64,000 bases of DNA from contig NZ_BMEL01000001.1 of NCBI RefSeq assembly GCF_014636475.1, positions 1,302,001 to 1,366,000 on the forward strand, written 5' to 3'. Of the stretch, positions 41,065-48,461 are shown one piece after another. A model generated the notes under the pieces. That model saw nothing but the letters and a program-made list of their open reading frames with translations, had not been told where the DNA came from and did no database searches. This stretch comes from Halobacillus andaensis. Its GTDB lineage: Bacteria; Bacillota; Bacilli; Bacillales; Halobacillaceae. Both the position numbers and the translations under genes were made by a program. How positions within the stretch are numbered: position 1 is the first letter of the stretch; the number at the start of each line of letters is the position of its first letter.

Positions 41065-42627
41065 TCACGTTCGTTCAGGTTTCACCTCGGTGTTCACATT
41101 GAAATTCAAGTCGAACAAATCTTTTCGGCGGTCATGCAATTGTCGCACAGTCCCTGATTTTCTTTGCCTTCTTAGTATCTCTAAATCCACATCGCCTATG
41201 ACGACACTTTCTACATTTGGATTGCATTCGCCTACAATACCGTCACGTGCAAACTCGAAGTCCGAAGGTGTAAAAATCGCCGATTGCGCGTATTGAATAT
41301 CCATATTTTCTACTTGAGTCATATTGCCAACCGTCCCTGCAATCACGGTGTATACCTGATTTTCCACCGCCCGTGCTTGTGCACAGTAACGAACTCGCAA
41401 GTAACCTTGACGGTCGTCGGTACAAAACGGGACAAAAATAATATTAGCCCCTTGATCAACAGCATAACGAGCAAGTTCAGGGAATTGAATATCATAACAA
41501 ATTTGTATGGCAATTTTTCCGCAATCTGTGTCAAACACTTTCACTGCATCACCTGGCTGGATGCCCCACCACGTCCGTTCATTTGGAGTAATGTGTATTT
41601 TATACTGTTTCTCAATGGTTCCGTCACGTCTAAACAAGTAAGAAATGTTATAGATCTGATCGTCCTCTTCCACAAAGTGAGAGCCGCCAATAATATTCAC
41701 ATTGTATTTCACGGCTAAGTGGGTGAACATCTCAATATATTCCTCCGTATACTCCGCTAGCCTCCTGACGGATTTAGATGGAACTTTCTCTTCTAAGAAA
41801 GACATGAGCTGGGTCGTAAAGATTTCAGGAAAAACAGCGAAATCCGCTCCGTAATCTGCAGCCACATCAACATAGTATTCGCACTGTCGACTGAACTCTT
41901 CGTAAGAATCAATATTTTTCATCATGTATTGAATAACCATGATTCTTACAGGATGACTCGTTTTAAAATGACGCTTCGTTCTTGCCCGGTAGTCAATATT
42001 GTTCCATTCCATTAGTGTAGCGTACTTTGAGGAGAGCTCATCATCCGGTAAGTAGTTCGGGTTGATCCGCATGACTGCAAACCCGTTCATGATTTGGAAC
42101 GTTAGTACAGGATCATAAATGTTTTGGTTACGAACCTCTTCTACATATTCTCTTGGCGACATTTCACTTTCATATTTATGAAAGTTTGGAATCCGGCCTC
42201 CAATGATAATACTCTTTAAATTATATTCCCGAGCCAGCTCCTTTCTCGCCTCATATAAACGACGTCCAATTTTCATTCTCCGGAATTCCGGATGCACCAT
42301 AACCTCAATGCCGTACAAATTATACCCATCAGGATCATGATTCGTAATATACCCTTCATCCGTAATATCGTCCCACGTATGCTTGTCATCATATTCATCA
42401 AAATTGACAATCAGGCTTGAACAGCTGCCAATAATTTCATCATCATATTCCACAACAAACTGACCTTCTGGAAAATGGCGCAAATGGCTTTCCAAGTGCT
42501 CTCTCTTCCATGGCTCCATGTTAGGAAAACAAAGCTTCTGCAGTTGAAGAAGCTGTTCAATGTCAGCGTCTATCGTATTTCTAACAATCATTTTTTTCTC
42601 AAACTGAGATAAGTCTAACTTTGACAT
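41065..42627 (-). CDS. yhcX: GNAT-nitrilase fusion hydrolase (YhcX-like)
   Basis: 520-residue two-domain protein. Residues ~12-205 form a GNAT acetyltransferase-like domain (GIEVMVHPEFRRMKIGRRLY). Residues ~220-515 form a carbon-nitrogen hydrolase domain with the Glu-Lys-Cys triad: Glu in DFAVFPEIF, Lys in IEKQYKIHITPNE, Cys in AIQICYDIQFPEL. Similar fusions occur in B. subtilis YhcX, possibly an amidase acting on an acylated amine. Start at MSKLDLS with AAAGGA 9 nt upstream. Monocistronic. Confidence 0.88.
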   Translation of the reverse strand: MSKLDLSQFEKKMIVRNTIDADIEQLLQLQKLCFPNMEPWKREHLESHLRHFPEGQFVVEYDDEIIGSCSSLIVNFDEYDDKHTWDDITDEGYITNHDPDGYNLYGIEVMVHPEFRRMKIGRRLYEARKELAREYNLKSIIIGGRIPNFHKYESEMSPREYVEEVRNQNIYDPVLTFQIMNGFAVMRINPNYLPDDELSSKYATLMEWNNIDYRARTKRHFKTSHPVRIMVIQYMMKNIDSYEEFSRQCEYYVDVAADYGADFAVFPEIFTTQLMSFLEEKVPSKSVRRLAEYTEEYIEMFTHLAVKYNVNIIGGSHFVEEDDQIYNISYLFRRDGTIEKQYKIHITPNERTWWGIQPGDAVKVFDTDCGKIAIQICYDIQFPELARYAVDQGANIIFVPFCTDDRQGYLRVRYCAQARAVENQVYTVIAGTVGNMTQVENMDIQYAQSAIFTPSDFEFARDGIVGECNPNVESVVIGDVDLEILRRQRKSGTVRQLHDRRKDLFDLNFNVNTEVKPERT

Positions 42628-42711
42628 CTTCATTAATCCTTTCTTCTCTAGCTTCAACTCTTATTTATCCTACTTAGTTCTTGTCGCACTGTCTAGTTTC
42701 TAAAGAACTGT

Positions 42712-44133
42712 TTAACGAAATGTCTGGACATACCACTGGATCACTTGATTCCACTTGCTATTAAATAGTTTTTCTCTCCAATACAAATCAGCGGTTTGTG
42801 ATAAAGCGTTATTTCTTGCTGGGTAAGGGTGAATGATCGTGGATAAGGTTTGAAACTTCTTATTTAATGCTTGAATGGTTCCTACTTCTTGCATCCACTC
42901 TCCAGCTCCTGGACCAAATGCATGAGCGCCGATTATTTTTCCTTTTTCTGTCGTTATCACTTTAATAAGCCCTGTAGTATTGCGTTCAGCCATAAAGCGA
43001 TCTGCATCCTTCAGATGGGTTTTAAACGTAAGCAGCTTATCTCCATACGCTTCGAAAGCTTCTTGTTCTGTTAACCCCAGGTGGTAGATTTCCGGTGTGG
43101 TATAAACAACCCAGGGCACCTTTTCGTAAGACACTTTCCTTGAGAGACCAAATATAGCATTCGATACGGCAATCTTTCCTTCCATACCTGCTACGTGAGT
43201 AAAAGGCATAGATCCATTACAATCACCTACCGCATAGATATGAGGTTTGTTCGTTCGAAGGCGTTGATCTACTTTAATTGCCTCATCTTCTGTTTCAATT
43301 CCCGCACGATTTACTTGTAGTTTTTCCACATTCGATTTTCTCCCGGTAGCTACGAGTAAATGACTGGCTTTCACTGATGCCTGGCCGCCCTGCTTGTCAA
43401 AATAAACGGTCACCCCTTCTTCGGATGACTCTACACGTTCAACTTGAGAATAAGTAATAACGGTAAGTTTATGAGCAAGTTCTTCTTGAGCTAAAGCTGC
43501 AATCTCCTTATCTTCTTTCGCAAGAATGTGGTCAGAACCTTCAAGAATTGTAACATTTATCCCTAAATGAGCCATGGCTTGCGCAAGCTCTACACCAATT
43601 ACCCCGCCGCCGATCACGACGAGCGAACTCGGTCTTTCCTCTAGTGAAAAAATGGTTTCATTCGTTAAGTAGGGAACGTCGTCTAAACCGCTGATTGCAG
43701 GAATAGCCGGGGACGATCCTGTAGCAATGACAATGCGCTTAGCCGTAATAACTTCTTCTCCCACTCTCAGCGTGTGATCATCTTCAAATTGAGCACTTGC
43801 TTCATAAATTTTAATCCCCATATCAATAAATCGCTGTTTAGAATCGTGGGTTTGAACATCTTGAACAGCTTCACGAACGCGTGACATAGCTTTATTGAAC
43901 ATTTGATCATATTGCTCATTGGACAATTTCGCATGGATCGCAGTTTCTTGAACTTCAGCCGCAGCTTGAATAAGCGCTTTAGATGGCATACATCCATAGT
44001 GTAAGCAATCGCCGCCTAACTCACTTTTACGCTCTATGAGTGCCACGGAAGCACCAAAACTAGCTGCGCCAGCTGCTACAGTAAGCCCTCCGGATCCGCC
44101 TCCGATGACGGCTAATTGAAAGTCATAACTCAT
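42712..44133 (-). CDS. FAD-dependent dithiol:disulfide oxidoreductase (Lpd/MerA-like)
   Basis: 473-residue flavoprotein: N-terminal FAD motif GGGSGGLTVAAGAASFGA, redox pair GGDCLHYGCMPSKA (CxxxxC), NAD-binding GGGVIGVELAQAM, FAD-contacting YAVGDCNGS, and the C-terminal His in IHPYPARNNALS. It resembles lipoamide dehydrogenase and mercuric reductase but has no N-terminal HMA domain and no C-terminal Cys pair, so it is not a true MerA. There are no 2-oxo acid dehydrogenase genes nearby. Translationally coupled (ATGA) to the DUF1499 gene upstream. Confidence 0.85.
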   Translation of the reverse strand: MSYDFQLAVIGGGSGGLTVAAGAASFGASVALIERKSELGGDCLHYGCMPSKALIQAAAEVQETAIHAKLSNEQYDQMFNKAMSRVREAVQDVQTHDSKQRFIDMGIKIYEASAQFEDDHTLRVGEEVITAKRIVIATGSSPAIPAISGLDDVPYLTNETIFSLEERPSSLVVIGGGVIGVELAQAMAHLGINVTILEGSDHILAKEDKEIAALAQEELAHKLTVITYSQVERVESSEEGVTVYFDKQGGQASVKASHLLVATGRKSNVEKLQVNRAGIETEDEAIKVDQRLRTNKPHIYAVGDCNGSMPFTHVAGMEGKIAVSNAIFGLSRKVSYEKVPWVVYTTPEIYHLGLTEQEAFEAYGDKLLTFKTHLKDADRFMAERNTTGLIKVITTEKGKIIGAHAFGPGAGEWMQEVGTIQALNKKFQTLSTIIHPYPARNNALSQTADLYWREKLFNSKWNQVIQWYVQTFR

Positions 44134-44531
44134 GAAGAAGCCTCACTTTCGTATTTTTGTGCATACCTTTTGGAGAACTCCTCCATTCGCTTTCGATTAA
44201 CTCCAAGGTCTGAATACCCCATTCTAGAGGCGGAGCGGAAATGTAGAAATTTAGATTCCTCATCCAAATAAAACTCAACGTCATCCTTAAACCTAAGCAC
44301 CTTTGACGTGAATGTAAGATGGAGATAGTTTTCTGCTTCATCCTGCATTTCTACTCGTTTCATTTCTTGTGTAATGCTTTTTACAACATCCTTTGTTTTT
44401 TTCGTATTAATGATAAAAGGCAATGGCTCCATTCGTTTATCCTTTTGATCCGTTTGAGTTGATACACAATTAGGTGACTTTGGGCATGGTGCTAAACACC
44501 CATCTTTAACTCCTAAATATGACTGCGACAT
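44130..44531 (-). CDS. DUF1499 protein
   Basis: 133-residue DUF1499 family protein. The N-terminal CPKSPNCVSTQTDQKD with its conserved Cys and SPNCVS motif, and FYLDEESKFLHFRSASRMGY followed by SDLGVNRKRMEEF near the C-terminus, are family hallmarks. Function unknown; homologues are often near redox or membrane genes. Its stop overlaps the start of the flavin reductase gene, implying a shared pathway. GAGGAGGAAG precedes the ATG. Confidence 0.85.
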   Translation of the reverse strand: MSQSYLGVKDGCLAPCPKSPNCVSTQTDQKDKRMEPLPFIINTKKTKDVVKSITQEMKRVEMQDEAENYLHLTFTSKVLRFKDDVEFYLDEESKFLHFRSASRMGYSDLGVNRKRMEEFSKRYAQKYESEASS

Positions 44532-44585
44532 TCATCTTCCTCCTCAGCTCATTGACTACTGTTTATATATTCACTATTTTGCCTA

Positions 44586-44618
44586 TAAAAAAACACTTCC
44601 ACTCAATCCTGGAAATGT
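44586..44618 (-). terminator. Terminator of sigI-rsgI
   Basis: Minus strand ACATTTCCA / TGGAAGTGTT stem with seven T residues, just after rsgI. Confidence 0.75.
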
Positions 44619-44628
44619 TGAATTAAAA

Positions 44629-45855
44629 TTAATGAGGTTTTTGGTTATCCTTTTTGTCCGGCTTGTTGCCTTTCTGGCCATTATTTTGTTGGGATGGATG
44701 TTCATCATCTTTTTCTTTAGGTCCAGCATTTTCATTATTCCTTGTACTTTTTTCTTTTGGCTTTTCTGTACGTTGCCCGTCGCTATTAGGGTTATTATTT
44801 GTTTCGCTTTCTTCTTTTGCTTTTGCTTTTGCTTTTGCTTTTGCTTTGCCATTCTCTTCTTTTTGCTCAGAAGGGTGGTCTTTCTCTCGATCTTTTTTAT
44901 TGTTTTTATCTTTTTTACTCTCTTGGTTATTATTTTCGTTGCCTTTTTTCTCTTTATCTTTAGCAGAAGGCTGGTCTCCTTCTGCTAAAGGATCAGCGTC
45001 CTCTTTTTTATCTTTTAGTTCAGGCTGTCCACGTTCAAACTTTTGATTAGGAAGCATCAAATCTTCTTCAAAAGGAGTCTCAGAGTTGTTATCTAAAGAA
45101 GAATCATTAGGAAGCGTTTCAATTTCAGACGAATCATTTTCTTCATAAAAGGATTGTATAATGGCTTTGTCATCATCTTCAATGGAGTCGCCTTCCGTAT
45201 TCATATCTTTTGATTCTTCTTCTAATGATTCAGCCATCAATTCATTGACTGAGGTGTCTTCATCTTCCGCTTGTTTACGTACTCCTTTTGGAACGTTATA
45301 GGAAGCCAGCATTAAGTTTTCCATCTCTTGATCCAAATAGCTTTCGATCGCTTTAGAAAAATCCACGGCGCTTTCCTTTATGTAGCTGACCCCAATTAAA
45401 ACTTCTTGATCACTTGTCATATAACCTTCTAATTGACTTAATGAGATCATTTGAAGAGCTACTTCTGAGGCCGGTTTCTTTTTCCAATTATCTATTTTAG
45501 TCATCATTTGTTCCGCTTCTTCATTAAGCGGATTTAAGTTTAGCACCTTCATTTGATCATTAACTTCCATCTCAACACTTGGATTAATGTCAACGTTAAC
45601 GTAGGCGTAAGCTTTATTATTTTCGTGCCAAAAATAAGCAGGGAATAGCGTCAGTAGAATTGCTAATGCAACCGCAGCAAATTTCATACGGTGTACAAGA
45701 AACATATTCTTTATACTTGACTCTTTAAAGGGTTGAAAATGAACCTCCATCCCAATATTCGCCCGCTTCAAGCGTTTGGCTTTATGAAAGGTACCATCAC
45801 TTGCCATAACGATGGTGAATTTTTCGTTCTGCTCCATTACAATACCTTTCCTCAC
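44629..45855 (-). CDS. rsgI: Anti-sigma-I factor RsgI
   Basis: 408-residue single-pass membrane anti-sigma factor. The N-terminal RsgI domain (about 1-50, VMASDGTFHKAKRLKRANIG) should bind SigI in the cytoplasm. The transmembrane helix is at about 57-75 (MKFAAVALAILLTLFPAYFW). An extracellular domain follows (VNVDINPSVEMEVNDQMKVL), then a disordered charged tail from about 195 to the end rich in Lys, Glu and Asn, including a KAKAKAKAKAK run from a hexanucleotide repeat. GTG start overlaps the sigI stop and gives the B. subtilis-like N-terminus. No carbohydrate-binding module is present, unlike clostridial RsgIs. Confidence 0.92.
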   Translation of the reverse strand: MRKGIVMEQNEKFTIVMASDGTFHKAKRLKRANIGMEVHFQPFKESSIKNMFLVHRMKFAAVALAILLTLFPAYFWHENNKAYAYVNVDINPSVEMEVNDQMKVLNLNPLNEEAEQMMTKIDNWKKKPASEVALQMISLSQLEGYMTSDQEVLIGVSYIKESAVDFSKAIESYLDQEMENLMLASYNVPKGVRKQAEDEDTSVNELMAESLEEESKDMNTEGDSIEDDDKAIIQSFYEENDSSEIETLPNDSSLDNNSETPFEEDLMLPNQKFERGQPELKDKKEDADPLAEGDQPSAKDKEKKGNENNNQESKKDKNNKKDREKDHPSEQKEENGKAKAKAKAKAKEESETNNNPNSDGQRTEKPKEKSTRNNENAGPKEKDDEHPSQQNNGQKGNKPDKKDNQKPH

Positions 45856-46589
45856 ATACCCACACCCTTTAAATATTCTTTTAGATATACGTAATCACCT
45901 GCTAAGATGAGTACCATGGCGATGATGAATTTACGATTTCGTTCGAGTGTCTTCTTACTAACGTCTACTTTCATCACTAAATCTTTCATAGGCAGACGTC
46001 CTTTTAAAAGTACCTGTTCGCGTAGATCGTCATCATTGTAAACAATCCGAGCCACTTGCACCGCAGATTCTCTTGCATCCACGTGTTTTGGAGATGATTC
46101 CGTTAATTCGTTAAACGTCAGTCCATACTTATGCAATTGGGACTGAAACTCAACAATCTCTTCTCGACGGTACCAGGCTTCTGTTTCCAAAACGAACCGG
46201 TCTTTCGCAGCTTTAATTTCAGAAGGATTCTCCATTTGTTCATCGTCTACATATTCTTCGTCCAAAGAAACCATTTTAGGTCGCTTTTGCTCATTCCGAA
46301 TGTAATCAATAACCTTACGTTTGATCACTAATTTCGCAAACGATAAAAATGAGCTTCCTTTATCATAAGAGTAAGCATGAATCGCTTCATTAAAAGCTAA
46401 TAAACCAACACTGAATTCATCATCTTTCGCAGGGTCGATATATCTTTTACATACTTCAGAAACACTTTTGGCGATAAAAGGTTGATACTGTTTTAGAATT
46501 TCGTTTTTTGCTTCGTCGTCTCCCTCTTTAGCAGCTGCTACACGTTCATCAAGGAAGGTGTCTTTCTTTCTTGCCAGGCGCTTGATCAA
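45852..46589 (-). CDS. sigI: RNA polymerase sigma factor SigI
   Basis: 245-residue heat and cell-wall stress sigma factor. Region 2 is visible in FSVGLLAFNEAIHAYSYDKG, SSFLSFAKLVIKRKVIDYIR and the following EQKRP. The C-terminal half carries the SigI-specific DNA-binding domain (LKGRLPMKDLVMKVDVSKKT, then LERNRKFIIAM). It starts with TTG after GGAGGTGAT. A probable SigI-type promoter lies 30 nt upstream, consistent with autoregulation. In B. subtilis its regulon includes wall hydrolases and mreBH. Confidence 0.92.
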   Translation of the reverse strand: MIKRLARKKDTFLDERVAAAKEGDDEAKNEILKQYQPFIAKSVSEVCKRYIDPAKDDEFSVGLLAFNEAIHAYSYDKGSSFLSFAKLVIKRKVIDYIRNEQKRPKMVSLDEEYVDDEQMENPSEIKAAKDRFVLETEAWYRREEIVEFQSQLHKYGLTFNELTESSPKHVDARESAVQVARIVYNDDDLREQVLLKGRLPMKDLVMKVDVSKKTLERNRKFIIAMVLILAGDYVYLKEYLKGVGM

Positions 46590-46618
46590 CCTTCATCACC
46601 TCCAGCCATTCATACGGT

Positions 46619-46647
46619 TTCGTATAATTTTTAATTTATTTGGGCGT
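46619..46647 (-). promoter_or_regulatory. Candidate SigI autoregulatory promoter
   Basis: Minus strand ACGCCC (46642-46647), a 17-nt spacer and TACGAA (46619-46624). This approximates the known SigI promoter pattern, a C-rich -35 and a CGAA-type -10. The rest of this 400-bp gap (46650-46930) is AT-rich and holds no gene. Confidence 0.5.
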
Positions 46648-46933
46648 TTTTTTAAAAAATAATTTCAATTAGATTACAATTTTGTATCAACCATTACAAC
46701 TGAAGCAGTTTTCACTAATTATATAAAATAGGCATGTTTTGGTATTGTATCGAGCAAGACAATTTTACTTAATATTCTACAAAAATACCAACACATTCGA
46801 TTTACATTTTGTTAAATAATCATTTCAAAAAACAGTCCAAATGTCTTACATTCCCCCCTGTAGGGATTTCATCCTGAACTAACCAAACATAACTAGTATT
46901 TTAGACCTATAAAACAAAAACTGTAGTGGATAC

Positions 46934-46958
46934 GTTTAAAATATTTAATATAGGTTAA
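46934..46958 (+). promoter_or_regulatory. Candidate SigB-type promoter
   Basis: GTTTAA, a 13-nt spacer and GGTTAA. The -35 is perfect for SigB and the -10 approximates GGGTAT. Located 34 nt before the flavodoxin-fold gene. Confidence 0.4.
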
Positions 46959-46992
46959 ACCTTCATTAGCATCGTTCAATGGAGGTGATTAA

Positions 46993-47592
46993 ATGAAAGC
47001 ATTATTGTTGAACTGCAGTTTGGAAAAAGGATATAAAGAAACCGATACAGAATTTCTACTCGATGAAGCCGCTGCCACTTTCCAAAGTGAAAAAACAGAT
47101 GTTGAAAGAGTGCACCTCCGTGATTTTCATATTACGTTTGGCATTACCAGTAATTTAGATGGAAATGATGATTGGCCATTTATTTTCAATAAAATTTGCG
47201 AAGCAGATATCGTACTTTTTGCTACCCCGATCACCTTAGGAGAAAAAAGCAGTATAGCTACTTTAATTATTGAACGTCTGCAAGGTTATCATGATATGAA
47301 AAATCACAAAGGACAGCACCTCTTTTATAATAAAGTTGGAGGTGTTATTGCTGTAGACGGCGGAGATGGCGGGGCAAGGGTCGCTGTTCAATCGATTATG
47401 TACAGCCTGTCTATGCTCGGCTTTACAATCCCCCCTCACTCAGGTTCTATTTGCAGCGAATCTTGTCATCCTGATTACATTTCCACTTCTATTCAAACAC
47501 AAGTGGCTAAAATGAGTACGAATTTAATTAACTTTGCCGAAATCCTAAGCTTCCACCCCATTCCTGTGATGGAAGACACATCTGAAACGTAA
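46993..47592 (+). CDS. NADPH-dependent FMN reductase/flavodoxin-fold protein
   Basis: 199-residue flavodoxin-like oxidoreductase. MKALLLNCSLEKGYKETDTE carries the FMN phosphate loop region. ADIVLFATPITLGEKSSIAT is the second flavin-contact block and GGVIAVDGGDGGARVAVQSI the third. Substrate unknown; relatives reduce quinones or azo compounds. GGAGGTGATT precedes the ATG. A SigB-like promoter upstream would make it a general stress gene. Confidence 0.8.
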   Translation: MKALLLNCSLEKGYKETDTEFLLDEAAATFQSEKTDVERVHLRDFHITFGITSNLDGNDDWPFIFNKICEADIVLFATPITLGEKSSIATLIIERLQGYHDMKNHKGQHLFYNKVGGVIAVDGGDGGARVAVQSIMYSLSMLGFTIPPHSGSICSESCHPDYISTSIQTQVAKMSTNLINFAEILSFHPIPVMEDTSET

Positions 47593-47628
47593 AACAGCCC
47601 CCTCTTTTATTGAATGAGGGGGCTGTTA
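47592..47628. terminator. Bidirectional terminator overlapping the protease stop codon
   Basis: AACAGCCCCCTC / GAGGGGGCTGTT stem between convergent genes. The last codons and stop of the protease gene lie within the hairpin. Confidence 0.85.
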
Positions 47629-48428
47629 CTTTCTTCATAGAAATAATCGACTGGAACGGCTAATCCCACGCGTCCATGCTCTTCCTTGCGTGAAGTAGCA
47701 AAAACAATAGCGATTACTTCGCCATCTTTATTAATGACAGGACTCCCCGAATTCCCTCTGTAAATTGGAGCATCCAGCATAAGAACAGGACGGTCCCAGC
47801 TATTTAGTTCTGTATAATCAATTATGGTTCCTTGATTTGCAATTCCTGTAAAGTTTAATGGGTTTCCTATGAAGGAGAATTCCTCGTCGTGATCAAAAAC
47901 AGTCTCTTCTGCTAATGGTAAATAAGGAAAATCATTCCCTTCTACTTCTAGAACTGCTAAATCTACCTCAGGCATTCTCTCAACAACTTTGGCTTCGTGA
48001 AGACCTGATTCAGGAAAACTCACAGAAATTCTCTTTTCCTCTTCAATCACATGATGATTGGTTAAAATCATGCCGTCAGCGCTGACAGAGAAACCAGTTC
48101 CTGTGCTTTCTCCTGCCTCTACGACTACGACCGACTCTTTGTATTCTGCCATTTGATCATTTGTAGAAAGTTTTGCTGATGTCACTAAGAAATCTAACGC
48201 AGGTAATGAAAAAGTATTTGGCAGAATGGCCGCAACCATCATAGATGCGATCACATAGAAAATCCACTTAGGAAAAGGTCGTTTAACGGTTGATTTCTTT
48301 TCTTTCCTCGCTTTTTCAAGCGCTTTTCTTTTCTCTTCTTGGACAAGTTCATACATTTCTTCATCGTCTATTTCTTCATAGAGATCTTCATCGATGATAT
48401 CTTTTTTTTCCTCGTCACGATCATCCAT
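47607..48428 (-). CDS. Membrane-anchored trypsin-like serine protease
   Basis: 273-residue HtrA/DegP-like protease without a PDZ domain. A charged cytoplasmic N-terminus (about 1-55) is followed by one membrane helix (about 56-72, WIFYVIASMMVAAILP). The extracellular S1 domain has the triad His in LTNHHVIEE, Asp in EVDLAVLEV and Ser in YRGNSGSPVI. It probably degrades misfolded exported proteins or cleaves a surface target. Its position between a possible stress gene and the drug exporter is suggestive only. Confidence 0.85.
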   Translation of the reverse strand: MDDRDEEKKDIIDEDLYEEIDDEEMYELVQEEKRKALEKARKEKKSTVKRPFPKWIFYVIASMMVAAILPNTFSLPALDFLVTSAKLSTNDQMAEYKESVVVVEAGESTGTGFSVSADGMILTNHHVIEEEKRISVSFPESGLHEAKVVERMPEVDLAVLEVEGNDFPYLPLAEETVFDHDEEFSFIGNPLNFTGIANQGTIIDYTELNSWDRPVLMLDAPIYRGNSGSPVINKDGEVIAIVFATSRKEEHGRVGLAVPVDYFYEESNSPLIQ

Positions 48429-48461
48429 TGATCCACCTCGTGAACTAGTATAGGTAACTAC

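Noticed and set aside
42712-44133. Mercuric reductase
   Set aside because: No HMA domain, no C-terminal Cys pair and no merR or merT genes nearby; described as a generic Lpd/MerA-like reductase.
44632-45046. Hydrophobic plus-strand frames opposite rsgI
   Set aside because: The complement of Lys/Glu-rich codons naturally reads as Phe/Leu; the rsgI frame continues from a well-supported start.
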